Shown one piece after another: positions 13,041-24,923 of a DNA stretch of 64,000 bases. The stretch is from positions 24,182,501 through 24,246,500 of the forward strand of contig NC_135241.1 in assembly GCF_947623445.1 (NCBI RefSeq), read 5' to 3'. Position 1 is the first letter of the stretch; each line of letters opens with the position of its first letter. This DNA comes from Clavelina lepadiformis (Eukaryota > Chordata > Ascidiacea > Aplousobranchia > Clavelinidae). A model generated the notes under the pieces. That model was not told the origin of the DNA and searched no databases. It was given only the letters and a program-made list of their open reading frames with translations. The position numbers were made by a program, and so were the translations under genes.

Positions 13041-14192
13041 TTACATTATATTACTGTTCAGTAATTCCACAAATCCATTCTTATAAATTTTGTAAGAGCC
13101 AAAAATTAGAACAAAAGACATTAAAGCAACAGTGACTTTCATCTCTCGTTGAATGCGAATCAAAGCTGGATGTTTAACCATTAACTTGTCAACAATATTT
13201 CCAGCAACATTTTCATGAGGGAAAGGCTTGTCTGGAATTTCCTTTCCTAGAAACTCACACAAAGGCGCCCAACCTTGACGGACATCGTAGACCAGAAGTT
13301 TATCAGGAGGACAATTCTGAAATGTTTACTTTGTGTACAATGACAAAAACAACTTTAACACATCCGAATCCACAGTCGCTAAGCATTTGATTGCAAACAG
13401 AGTGACACAAAAATCACTATAAATCATTTTACCTGTTGGCAATATTTGGTATGTTGTCTAAAGCTTCTCTTCAGTACCATGACATTATCAATGTCGCTAA
13501 AGGGAAAAGGATGCCGCATACGTAAGCCCCAGCGACACATCGCTTAAATAGCAAACGATTAAGTTATTTTAAAATCTAATTTTTCTTTCATCTGGAATAA
13601 AACTCTCTACTTGCCTTTGAAACTTGTAAAGCACGTTTAAGTGTAGAATTAAACTCACCGGTATCACGAAAATAGTTAAAATATTTCCATCCTGTTGGTG
13701 AAAGTATTTGCATGATTTTGTACATGAAATTTTCTTTTAAAACTTCGTTGTGTTTGCAATAACTCTTGTACCAATCGTCTTCGTCTCTTGTGGTTAAAAT
13801 AACCTGCATTTTTTGGAAATTTGAACTTGAGATTTATGTGCGTTATTGACAAGGAAAAGTATCCATTTTAATAAATAAAGTAGCCGACCGTGGCTTGGTT
13901 TCTAGCTGAGGTATAAATAAGCTACAATAAAACTTACTTTAGCGTCTGGAAATGCTTGTAAAATTTCTTCCCAAAACAAGTTGGGTGGTGAATCAGTGAC
14001 TACGTCTACAGAGTGATACATCTCTTTGAAATCTTCAATACTTCCACCACTAGATGAAAGTATCTTGGCCCACTTATCGCCATGATACCAGAAGTGATCA
14101 AGATAATCATAAACATTGTAACCCAACTCAGATAGGGCTGCGTTCATGGACTTAGTCGCAGTCTTCGGATAGCCAGCTAGTATAACTTTCAT
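13041..14192 (-). CDS. Sulfotransfer_4 family sulfotransferase, tandem copy A
   Basis: Four exons on the minus strand: 14192-13938, 13803-13659, 13542-13433, 13316-13041; 261 aa. The N-terminus MKVILAGYPKTATKSM is the PAPS 5'-phosphosulfate loop, followed by the FHYH-like DHFWYHGDKW segment, then VILTTRDEDDWYKS (3'-phosphate region), RMRHPFPFSD, and the C-terminal PPDKLLVYDVRQGWAPLCEF that marks this family. A hydrophobic helix (VTVALMSFVLIFGSYKIY) sits near the C-terminus and may anchor it to a membrane. In copies B and C the loop reads KTGTKSM; here the glycine is alanine, which may weaken PAPS binding. An in-frame upstream extension exists but is unlike copy C, so the internal Met was chosen. 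The acceptor substrate of this family is unknown. Confidence 0.85.
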
Positions 14193-14510
14193 TGATTTAG
14201 TGGGCTTGGAAACTACACCTGAAATGCTTCGATATTTGTACAGATTTAAACCTTTAACTTGAAAACCGCCAACTATCAACCCTTGAACGGCCGTTATCGT
14301 TATCAGTACGTGCTACCTGCTAATTGGGTTGCAACTACGATGATATCATTTGTTCACCAGAGCGTGTCTACAAATAACTTTAAATCAAATGGCGATTCAA
14401 CACCACACATGCGACAAAACTTTGTTCTTATCAACAAGGTTTTGCCGAAACTACTCTAAGCATATATGTTTACTTTATACAGGATGTCAGAAAGTTTACC
14501 ATTTCCTTAA

Positions 14511-15069
14511 CCCTATTTATACTAGGCTTTGTTTCTCCCGCACACAGTCACAGAAAAACGTGGCGTACAGTTGCATTGTTTGCTGTAGAAACTTGAAATT
14601 TGGTGACTTTTCCTAAAAAATGTTCAGCTATCTGTCCATGTTTGTTTTATAAAGTTGGAGTTTGTAATTTTTGAGATACTGTATTGTCATATTTTCATAT
14701 TTTTTCTCTATCTCCGCATTGAAGCGAATCGTTTTCGTTTACTCATTTACGCACCACTAACTCGACTAACTATTCTCTTGCGTTCTCTTCTCGCGGTCAG
14801 CTGGTTTTCCGCACAGCGGGGGCGCGGCGTAACAAGAAAAATTTCTACAAATGTATCACTTGTGGAAATACTTAATTTACACTAAATTCACTTTCTTTTG
14901 CTTTACAATTATGATGTATACAGGAAGCCAGATGTTTTTGTTACAAACCTGTCAAAATCCGATCAGTTTACGACGTATAGTTTTCGAGTAATTAACGATT
15001 GAAAATGTGTGTGCGGTGTCGGCCACACCTAGTGAAAATGGCAAAGTCGCGAGCCCGGTATGGATAGGG
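14511..15069. mobile_element. TTAA-flanked piggyBac-type non-autonomous element
   Basis: A 559-bp insert flanked by TTAA on both sides (14507-14510 and 15070-15073). Ends are inverted repeats: left CCCTATTTATACTAGGC, right (reverse complement) CCCTATCCATACCGGGC. The duplicated unit shows the empty site, a single TTAA at 16936-16939 inside otherwise aligned sequence. TTAA target choice and CCY-type ends are known of piggyBac elements. No transposase ORF, so it was mobilised in trans. Confidence 0.85.
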
Positions 15070-15625
15070 TTAAAAGCACGTCAAATGTAGCCGACTGTCT
15101 ATGGCTAATAGGTTAATTTCTTTAGCTTATTTTAAGCAATTTGCTCCCAATATTTTACATCGCTCAATTTTAAGTAACAATAGTAAGTTTCGTTAAACTA
15201 CGTCACATGGACGAAACCTAGATTTGATGAACTAGGATTGGATTTAGATGGCGGTGACGACCCCAACAACGAAGTTACAACCTTCACATGAGATTGTTTC
15301 CATCAAAATAATTACGGTTACCAATCTTAAGCCTCAATCATGTTAAATCTACAAATAACCATGTATATCCAATTCCGAGTAAAATAAGGTAGTTACGTCA
15401 TTTTTAATGCAACACAACTTTCCGATTATTTCCTTACAATACACGCAATTCATGTTAAACTTATTTGAAAGGAAAACTTGAGTTGGCATATACACTACAG
15501 TCTTCACAAATTGCAGTAAAATGTCTTACAAAATTGCACATTTCGAATAAAATCTTTTGGATAAATTTGAGCAAGTTGTCTACATCAACGTGTAAAGGTA
15601 ATTATTTCATAGATATGATTGATGT

Positions 15626-16792
15626 CTATTTAAGTTGGACAGATGACCAAAAGTTATTCAGTAATTCCACAAATCCATTCTTATAAATTTTGTAAGAACC
15701 AAAAATTAGAGCAAAAGACATTAAAGCAACAGTGACTTTCATTTCTCGTTGCATGCGAATTAAAGCCGGATGTTTTGCCATTAATTTGTCAACAATATTT
15801 CCAGCAACATTTTCATGAGGGAAAGGCTGGTCTGGAATTTCCTTTCCTAGAAACTCACACAAAGGCGCCCATCCTTGACGGACATCGTAGATTAGAAGTT
15901 TATCAGGAGGACAATTCTGAAATGTTTACTTTGTGTACAATGACAAAAACAACTTTAACACATTCGAATCCACAGTCGCTAAGCATTTGATTGCAAACAG
16001 AGTAACACAAAAATCACTATAAACCATTTTACCTGTTGGCAATATTTGGTATGTTGTCTAAAGCTTCTCTTCAGTACCATGACATTATCAATGTCGCTAA
16101 AGTGAAAAGGATGCCGCATACGTAAGCCCCAGCGACACATCGCTTAAATAGCAAACGATTAAGTTGTGTTAAAATCTAATTTTTCTTTCATCTGGAATAA
16201 AATTCTCTACTTGCCTTTGAAACTTATAACGCACGTATAAGTGTAGAATTAAACCCACCGGTATCACGAAAATAGTTGAAATATTTCCATCCTGTTGGTG
16301 AAAGTATTTGCATGATTTTGTACATCAAGTTTTCTTTTAAAACCTCGTTGTGTTTGCAGTAACTCTTATACCAACCGTCCTCTTCTCTTGTGGTTAAAAT
16401 AACCTGTAATTTTTAGACATTTGAATTTGAGATTTATATGCGTTATTGGCAAGTAAAAGTATCCATTTTACTAAATAAGGTGGCCGGCCGTGGTTCGGTT
16501 TCTAGCTGAGGTATAACTAAGCTACAATAAAACTTACTTTAGCGTCTGGAAATGCTTGTAAAATTTCTTCCCAAAATAAGTTGGGTGGTGAATCAGCGAC
16601 TACGTCTACAGTCTGATACATCTCTTTGAAATCTTCAATACTTCCACCACTGGATGAAAGTATCTTGGCCCACTTATCGCCATGATACCAGAAGTGATCA
16701 AGAAAATCATAAACATTGTAACCCAACTCAGATAGGGCTGCGTTCATGGACTTAGTCCCAGTCTTCGGATAGCCAGCTACTATCACTTTCAT
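15626..16792 (-). CDS. Sulfotransfer_4 family sulfotransferase, tandem copy B
   Basis: Exons 16792-16538, 16403-16259, 16142-16033, 15916-15626; 266 aa, same splice phases as copy A. The PAPS loop is intact (AGYPKTGTKSM), then DFLDHFWYHGDKW, VILTTREEDGWYKS, and the PPDKLLIYDVRQGWAPLCEF C-terminal block, followed by a membrane-type helix and a longer tail (LLNNFWSSVQLK) shared with copy C. The donor after exon 2 is GTGGGT rather than GTGAGT, still a GT site. Copies A and B are very close in exons 1-3, and B matches C in the 3' part of exon 4, which fits recent duplication. Cytosolic or membrane-tethered PAPS-dependent sulfation is inferred from the family only. Confidence 0.85.
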
Positions 16793-17507
16793 TGGTTTAG
16801 TGGGCTTGGAAATTACATCTGAAATGCTTCGACACCACACATGCGGCAAAACTTTGTTCTTATCAGCAATGTTTTGCCAAAACTACTCTGAGCATATGTT
16901 TACTTATACAGGATGTCAGAAAGTTTACCATTTCCTTAAAAGCACTTCATATGTAGCCGACTGTCTATGACTAACAGGATACTTTATTATGTTAAGCAAT
17001 GATGTATCTTATGTTAAACAATTTGCTCCCGATATTTTACATCGCCCAATTTTAGGTAAAATTAGTAAGTTTCGTTAAACTACGTCACATGGACGAAACC
17101 TAGATTTGATGAACTAGGATTGGATTTAGATGGCGGTGACGACCCTAACAACGAAGTTACAACCTTCACATGAGACTGTTTCCATGAAAATAATTACGGT
17201 TACCAATCTTAAGCCTTAATCATGTTGACTCTACAAAAAACCATGTATATCCAACTCCGAGTAAAATAAGGTAGTTACGTCATTTTTAATGCAAAACAAC
17301 TTTCCGATTATTTCCTTACAATACACGCAATTCATGTTAAACTTATTTGAAAGGAAAACTTGAGTTGGCATATACACTACAGTCTTCACAAATTGCAGTA
17401 AAATGTCTTACAAAATTGCACATTTCGAATAAAATCTTTTGGATAAATTTGAGCAAGTTGTCTACATCAACGTGTAAAGGTAATTATTTCATAGATATGA
17501 TTGATGT

Positions 17508-19029
17508 CTATTTAAGTTGGACAGATGACCAAAAGTTATTCAGTAATTCCACAAATCCATTCTTATAAATTTTGTAAGAGCCAAACATTAGAGCAAAAGA
17601 CATTAAAGCAACAGTGACTTTCATTTCTCGTTGTATGCGAATTAAAGCTGGATGTTTTGCCATTAACTTTTCAAGAGCGTTTCCAGTAACGTTTTCATGA
17701 GGGAAAGGCTTGTCTGGAATTTCCTTTCCCAAAAACTCACACAAAGGTTCCCATCCTTGACGGACATCGTAGACAAAAAGTTTTTCAGGAGGACAATTCT
17801 AAAATTTGATTTCTTAAGAAACTGCAACTCGTGACGTATCAGTTACACAGAAACTAAATGCGAAAAATTTAGATTTACTTGTTTGCAGTATTCCTGATGT
17901 TGTCTGAAACATTTCCGAACTTGCATTTCATTTTTGACAAACATCAAATCGAACGGATGGCGCATTCTCAGGCCCGATAGACAAGTCACTGTGCAATTGC
18001 AAAGTGTCAGTTCTGATCATAATTGCAGATGGTTTTAAGCTTGCATTAGGTTAAGTTTCATTATAATGCGTGGAGAAATCCTGAATTAATACAAAGACGT
18101 ACGTACTTGTATCACGAAAAAACTTGTAATATTTCCAACCAGTTGGTGATAGTATTTGCATAACCTGGTAAATGTAATTTCTTTTCATGACTTTGTTTTG
18201 GCCCAACACACTTTGGTACCATTCTTCCTCGTCTCTTGTAGTTAAAATCACCTTAAAATCCATAAAGTATTCTACCACTTTTGCTTCTTTGAATTAAAAT
18301 TAAATTCAATAAAACCTTGTAAGTCAAGCACGTAAGCTATACGTCGGAGGTGATCGGAGCATTGGTTTTTGGGGTCCGGCTCCAGTGAAACCATTCTGGC
18401 TCCTGATTTCAATGAAAGCGACCATTTTCACTTTCACTATAGAAACCCCATATTAGATGCCCATCAAACAAATATTTTACAACTACAATGAAAATGCATA
18501 AGCTTGGTATGTAATGCCAAGGCTTCCTGGCACCAGAAATTATGGTGTTTGTCAACCTATCTACCAACTACCTAGTATAGGTTACACACGTCTATATTTT
18601 CAATTCCAGCTCTGCGGTAGCTCCGGTAAAATATGCAAACCCCTGCCCTGTGATCACCTCTGCTATATGTTATGTGGTTAGCTGAATTGATTAAGTACCA
18701 GAGAGGAATTACAAAGCCATAATGTCTAGCTTTATGATATATAATATGTTTATGGTAAGTTCAAAATCTACCTTAGCATCCGGAAATGCTTGCAAAATCT
18801 CTTCCCAGAACAAGTATGGTGGAGCATCAGTGACTGCATCTACTGACTCATACATCTCTTTGAAATCCTCAATGGTTCCGCCAGTAGATGAGGAATAAAT
18901 CTTGGTCCATTGATCGCAGTGATGCCAGAAGTGATCATGGAAGTCGTAGACATTGTACCCCAATTCAGACAGAGCAAGGAACATTGATTTCGTACCAGTC
19001 TTAGAAAATCCAGCTGTAATGACTTTCAT
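17508..19029 (-). CDS. Sulfotransfer_4 family sulfotransferase, tandem copy C
   Basis: Exons 19029-18772, 18251-18107, 17988-17879, 17798-17508; 267 aa. The loop reads AGFSKTGTKSM and the rest follows the family: DFHDHFWHHCDQW, VILTTRDEEEWYQS, RMRHPFDLMF, PPEKLFVYDVRQGWEPLCEF, C-terminal hydrophobic helix. Exons 1-3 are clearly more divergent than A versus B, while the 3' half of exon 4 and the sequence beyond the stop are nearly the same as B, marking the duplication junction. This is the outermost and probably older member. Intron 1 carries a hAT-type element (18345-18662). Confidence 0.85.
18345..18662. mobile_element. hAT-type MITE in intron 1 of copy C
   Basis: 318 bp. Left end CGGAGGTGATC and right end (reverse complement) CAGAGGTGATC form an inverted repeat; flanks CTATACGT (18337-18344) and CTATATGT (18663-18670) are an 8-bp target duplication with one mismatch. 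No ORF. Confidence 0.65.
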
Positions 19030-20916
19030 TTTTTACTGCACTTTTATGCGTTTAATTACTTGTTCATTAAGCCTATGGTGTTGTTTGCTTTATGATAGAA
19101 CAGGGCTTCAGTGAACATTAGGCTATTCAAAATTTTTAAGCTTACTGATAACTGTATTCAAAGCTTAACTTACATATAACTCATAGGCCTATAACGATTT
19201 TGATGGCCACAAAATGTATAACGTTCCATGACCAAGATGGTTGTAATTGACAAGAATATACGGTAGGTAGTATAGCATTCGCCACCTTTTCTGTTAGAAA
19301 GCGACAGGACACCAGTTTATTTGCCGAAAAATTCATTTTGTTTTCTCCTTTCGTCACGGTTCGATTTAGTTGACTTTAAGACAAGGAGGCACACAGATGT
19401 TCAAGATTTGAGACGATTCTCGGCGTCAAGTTATGCCTGTGCTTTGCCACATGTTTGTTTGCCAATAAAATCATACCAAGCTAGCCGAAGTTGTGGATCA
19501 GGAACACTTCCCTCAAAAATAGGGCGTAATGACTTTTGTTGCGATATAGTGGTGTCCGACTACAGTCCTTATGGACCATATGATAATACTATATCACAAG
19601 ATTTACGTAGACCTGCCTTCACACTCGGACTATTCTCTGTATTAAAATTATTAGCAGTAAATTATAGCCGTCTATAATCTACATTATTTTTAGTAAGTAA
19701 TCATTTTACGGTATCGTAGGTCTACAAATACAACAGTCTGCAGATAAGCCTATATCATATTAGCCCATCCTACTGCAGGGAGTAGGCCTAGGCCTATAAA
19801 TGCCTTACCAGACCCTGTCGACGCGTAGGGTACCAACAAACTACGGGGAACCTTAAAAATTGTTAAGGCCTAGGTAGAAAGTTACGTTAAGAGGTAATCC
19901 ACACAATAATGGCAGCAAAATAGCGAACAAGCATCTCGTATTGCCACACAGCAAGACAACCATACCATTGGCCATGAGCCATATCTACATTGAAGAGCGT
20001 TCCAGTTGGCCATGGTAACCAAACTAAATAAGATTTCTATGAGTTGCTAGACCACTAGGTTAGAGATGAAAAATTTATACAACTTCATCTTCGAGGGTTA
20101 TTCTATTGAGTTGCCAGCTATCATCGATAAACAAGCCTTAGCCGTTTTTGAAGCTGAAGTTCAAATCGTATTATTGGTGCCACATTTTTGTATCTCGTGA
20201 CTGCTTGGTGGGATAGGATGGTGCCAAAACATAAGCTCCTTCATTTCACTCAGTCATTTGCAAACTAAATATTTCCTTCACCGTCGCGTAGTCAACTTGC
20301 AATGACAGATTAATAGATCAAGTTTCTGCAGCGCAAATCAACTTGATCTTAGAACGTCTATCTGTTGATCATTTACGATGGAACTTTTTTCAAAATAAAT
20401 TCCGATGACCACATCTTATTGAATGGTGATGTCCAGTTTCCAGTACGACAGGGAACTAATATATTGAAAGTTTTGTGGCCAATCTTCCACGCTGATGAAA
20501 GTATTCGAACTTAAATTAGTAATGAATAATGATATTATATTGAATTAAGCAGCGCTCGATTTTGGTCTCCAGTAACTTTATTTTAATACCCGTGAAAACA
20601 GCTTTCAAGACATTGAAGCAATCCAGTTTCAATGATCCCCCACGCTGTACAATATCATCAAAGACTGCAATCAGAATGACATGTTAATTGATTCCTTTAT
20701 TTGGAAAGTATGAAGTGAAAAACAAAACATCCAGCAATGGAGGCAACTGACTTGCAAAGAATTAGCCTAAAACGTCTGTCATTTTTTTTGGAAAACACGC
20801 ATTAACCGAGAGCCGAGCTTAACATGTAATAAATAATCCACGATACAAGATGCCTAAAACAAGAAAGAATCGAAAACGCAAGACTATGAAACAGGTCCAG
20901 TGGATCATCAAATCAT
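19030..20916. other. Intergenic region between the sulfotransferase array and SLC25A3
   Basis: 1.9 kb with no exon chain recognised. A 118-codon frame at 19321-19677 (+) has no family resemblance and no gene context. The right part is the 3' flank of SLC25A3. The left part is presumably promoter DNA of copy C. Confidence 0.5.
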
Positions 20917-23613
20917 CTATTGAGAAGCTGCCAACTTCGCTTTCAAACTTTCTGGCATTTCAGGGGGTGGGGGTCTAGGCAAGCGGAAGTAAACTTTCAC
21001 GGAATCGTAGATGAACCACTGGAGGGCAGTGAGTGTACCGATCATGATGATACGAGCGACCAAGCCCTTCCAAACACCTGGTCAAATGCACCGTGTTATG
21101 ACCACTCAGATTCAAAGTAAATTCTAGACAACACTAACGTAGGGAAATGCTGTTCTATGTCTGCAAAATATCCAGATGAAAATACCTTTTGGTCCCAGCT
21201 TCTTCAAAGCCTGGACTGCGGTGCTTCCCTTGTCCTTATTGAGGAGTGAGACAACAGAGTCGGCGGGATGAGAGACGACAGCACAGAAGACACCAGCGAT
21301 GTAGCCGGCTACAAAGGTCACCACAAGTTGCTCACCCTTCGAGCATTCGGCACGTGGCTTTGGTACGACGTGCTTGTAGATAGCTTCCACAGTTCGCTCA
21401 AAACAAGCAAACTTCATCATCGTGTATGGGATCTGTCTCATCCACAACGGAACAAGACCCTTGTAAAATCTTCAAGCAAAATATACATTAGTTAGGTAGT
21501 GTGCACAGAATGAGCAAATTTAACTTACGAGGACAACACGCAACAATTCACAACTTACGCGGCCAATCCTTCGTCAGCTCTCATTTTAGGAAACGCTTCC
21601 CGTAATGTATTGGCAAAACCAGCCTGGGTCTGAATACGGACTTTGCACGCCTCCATGGGTGATAAAGCGATATCAGCGAAGAACTCTGCTGAAGCGCTGG
21701 CAGCCAAGTACAAGGATGTTCTCCACATGTAAGTATTTTCCTGTTCAATATCATCAGTCAGTAATTGTAAAAACTATCATAACATTGGATAGACAGAATA
21801 ACACCAATTCACAAACTTGCAAGAAGTATTTACATTATCACCGCTGACTGTTGTTAAACTTTTATGTCATGAACACATTACTTAGATTTTGAAAACTCTA
21901 CACTGAAAAACATTTTTACTAACCGGTCCAAGGAGCGAGCTGTAAAGATTTTTGAAAACTTCATAAAATCCGAATTTGCAAAGACCCTGCATGGAGTAGC
22001 CGATGAGGGTTGGTGCCCAGCCCTTGCCTAATCCACGCAAGCCATCCTCTTGGAGGGTGACTCGGAATCCATTAAAAATATTTTTGTATTTTTCAGGGTC
22101 CACCTGGGGTAAACAGTTCATTTACTTTCAAACGTATCAAAACTTAAGCATAGACTTCTTATTAAGTACACCAGCTGGGACACTCATAGCAACTTTCCAG
22201 TGAAATAATAATACAGTATCACCAAAAATAGGATAACTGCAATGAAGACTAAAAGCTTATTGAGTAAACTATGGAAAAGATATTAAGATGAATTAGGCCA
22301 TTTTAAACCTATGCTACTGACAGAAGCATTTTTTGATCAAAATGCATTCTTTATCAATCTCATATGAGGTTGAACCCCAGCTTTTCAGGCAATTCAATAA
22401 ACCCCTGCTCTAGCCCAAGGTGGTCCAAGACTGCCAGCACGAAGGGCCATATTAACGATAGAGGTAAATATTGCTGGTCGCAAATAGCGGAAAACTCTAG
22501 ATGTAAGCAAAGGACCGAATTTAGTGATCTAATCGACCTAATGTTTTGCTGCATTTCTTGATACTTTCTAAAGAGCAAAAATCATCGCATACGCATGTGT
22601 TGTCACACAATACAGTGACGTTAGCCGTAAAAAAGCATTGTTACTCCATAATAATTACATATTGACTTGCACTTCAATGATGTGCGACTTACCTCGGGCT
22701 GTGGGCTAATGTAATGCATTTAAATGAAACTTAGTTGTATTTTTTACAGCTGCTGATTTTGCACTGGAAAATAGTGTGTACTGGAAGTGTCTACAGGCCC
22801 TATGCAGCTGGTGTGCCAGGGTTTGGACCACCCTGCTCTAAACCATTCAATAAAATCTGTGACATTTTTGTAGAAGCCACAGTAGTGAAGTTACGTGTAG
22901 GAAAACAGATAAGAAAACGTGAAGCAAGGCTGGTATTTTGCAAACTTTTGTCTTAAACACGCAGTAGAATTTGCCTCTGTAATGCAAAGTGTTTTTGTGC
23001 ATCCACTGGTAGTTTTAGGAAAACATATTACCTGAATTCTGCACTTCACAAGATCAAGTGGCACAACAGCTGTGTGTGTAATACCACAACTCAGAATTCC
23101 TCCAAATCCACAAATAGCATAATATTTGGCTGAACCAAACTCACAGCTGTCACCCTCTAGAACAAATATGATTTATCATTATTCCATATAGTGTATAGTA
23201 GTGCTTAACGAAGAACGCGAATATGTGAACAACGGCTTATAATGTGTGATCTAAATCAGTCCTAGGGAGCAAAGCACACACAAAAAATGCAAGTTGGGGA
23301 AAACTTATTTTGTTATTTGTTAATTGTTACTAAGAAACACATAAGCAAGCCATGCATTTTTGTTAATAAGTTTTCAATGTATGAATCTTATTCTTTAGGT
23401 GACAACACTTATATAAATAAAACTTGCATTTTCACTTAACAATTTGTAATCTTTGTATATACCTTTAACTGATGCAGCACTAATTCGACGCACAATTCCT
23501 TGACATTCGGCAGTATGTGATGGACTAACATCTTCCTGACATTCTGCTTTAAACACAGGAGTACTAAATGGGTTTTGTTTACCAACAAATTGTTCAACTA
23601 TTGAATTAACCAT
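20917..23613 (-). CDS. SLC25A3: Mitochondrial phosphate carrier
   Basis: Six coding exons: 23613-23463, 23156-23032, 22103-21924, 21740-21559, 21469-21186, 21077-20917; 360 aa, against 362 in human. It imports phosphate with protons into the mitochondrial matrix for ATP synthesis. The three tripartite-carrier signatures are present: [21 protein letters not shown] and [12 protein letters not shown]. Near-identical family blocks include [58 protein letters not shown], and the C-terminus [20 protein letters not shown]. The N-terminus MVNSIVEQF...NPFSTP matches the short cleavable presequence. An AG just upstream of the start (about 23645) suggests a 5' UTR intron reaching to a promoter near 24.85-24.93 kb. 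One exon 3 isoform is seen; the mutually exclusive vertebrate 3A/3B pair is not. Confidence 0.95.
22416..22835. mobile_element. Decayed hAT-type MITE in SLC25A3 intron 2
   Basis: Left end CAAGGTGGTCCAAGACTG and right end (reverse complement) CAGGGTGGTCCAAACCC form inverted repeats. Flanks CTCTAGCC (22408-22415) and CTCTAAAC (22836-22843) match at 6 of 8 positions. Similar in end sequence and size to the element at 26394-26820, so probably the same family but older. Confidence 0.6.
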
Positions 23614-24891
23614 GATTTGATGCGGCCAATTAGCCAATAGGCAACCTGTGAAAAGTTTCAAATTACACAAAGCAACAAGGGAAAGTGCAATGTCAGGGTG
23701 GCATTAATTTTTTCACGCACATGTAAGCTTGCTACTATCAAGTTTAGCAACCAAAGCAAAAGCCAGTTTGGGTGTTAAAAATTAAAATGGACATTCATTA
23801 GGTTATAGCTCAAACATATTGGCCTAACTCTATTTGAGAGGAAATAGTGCAGTCTGCTGCCCAGAAGCTTTGCATCAGCATAAACGATTTTGTATCTGAA
23901 AGTGTAATGGCATACCTACCCAGAGATATCACTTATACAGGCTGACAGAAACAGTCTTTGCTTAGTTCAGAACTAGTTCGTAATCGGGTGCAGGCTACAC
24001 TGCCAGACTGCAGTTTATGAGCTTTAGTGGCACACTTAATGACTTGGACAAAACTTCTGTGCACTAAATTTTCAAATGATTATATTAAAAGTCAAACCGT
24101 GTACTGCATAACCGGGTAATTGTGCACCGCACTAACATTCTGCCTTGGGTCTGAGCATTTTTTGTGCACCCCTCTCGTCATCTTTGGCTGTTTGGTGCAC
24201 CCAAAATCTTGCTGAAAACCGTCATACTCTGCAGCCCAGGGCTACAAGACTAATTAGTCTAAGTAGACCTGGTACTTGAACACTTTCGTCAAAGCTTATT
24301 TTCATTGTCTTGCCGTTATCTCAACTTATAGGCCGAATGAAGAAAGTTCATGGAACACCATATTAGACTACCGGTATTACAGTTTGGCTGTCTTTCAGAA
24401 ACACAAATTTATTATGGTAATACAGGTAACAGTAACAGGCCTATTTAAGGCAAAACTCTAAGTCGGTAATGGTGCTACAGCCTAGGTGTAAATAGCTCGT
24501 AACATAACTCAGCTTATCGTTACTTGAGTATTTAGCTTTAACAATGACTACTTATATCAAATCCTAAAAATTCCGTAACCTAACAGTCCAAATTACCAAC
24601 GAACGTCTTGGAACTGATGAACGTGAGATTAACACGCTTGGACAAATACATGCTCAAAGCATTTACGAAGCACATGCACATTTGTACGAGGTGACGATAA
24701 AGTAACAGATGGCTTCAATTCCAAGATGACCTTGTAACAAATAATTAATTCACCTCAACCTACCTGAGGTTAAGCAACACAATCACGACGCTGGCATTTG
24801 ACACGACACCTTTTTAACGACAATCCTGTCCCGGCACCTGTGACCTCCGGTTTTCACAACCTTGCCTGAAAAAAGTATACGCTGCGATCTG

Positions 24892-24923
24892 ATTGGTCAC
24901 TGCACCCGGAATCGCGCATGCGC
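24892..24923 (-). promoter_or_regulatory. NRF-1-like and CCAAT-like sites, probable SLC25A3 promoter
   Basis: The palindrome GCGCATGCGC (24914-24923) is a full NRF-1 (alpha-Pal) consensus, and ATTGG (24892-24896) is an inverted CCAAT box 17 bp away. Both sit about 1.3 kb upstream of the SLC25A3 start codon, beyond a probable 5' UTR intron. NRF-1 is known to drive nuclear genes for mitochondrial proteins, which suits this carrier. Site use is inferred. Confidence 0.5.

Larger units (their letters stand above)
13057..17538. repeat. Tandem segmental duplication of gene plus spacer
   Basis: The block 13057-15656 aligns to 15657-17538. Unit 2 is 1882 bp; unit 1 is 2600 bp and differs mainly by a 559-bp transposon plus its 4-bp duplication (14511-15073) and 168 bp of extra sequence around 14234-14400. 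Parts are nearly or fully identical: the 73-codon stretch at 15465-15686 translates identically at 17347-17568. Both breakpoints fall inside exon 4 of neighbouring gene copies, as expected for unequal crossing-over between tandem paralogues. Confidence 0.85.

Noticed and set aside
14193-14279. In-frame N-terminal extension upstream of the copy A start codon
   Set aside because: Copy B shares only part of it and copy C not at all, and the PAPS loop starts right at the chosen Met as usual for the family.
19321-19677. 118-codon open frame between the sulfotransferase array and SLC25A3
   Set aside because: No motif, no homologous feel, no splice partners and composition like the surrounding non-coding DNA.
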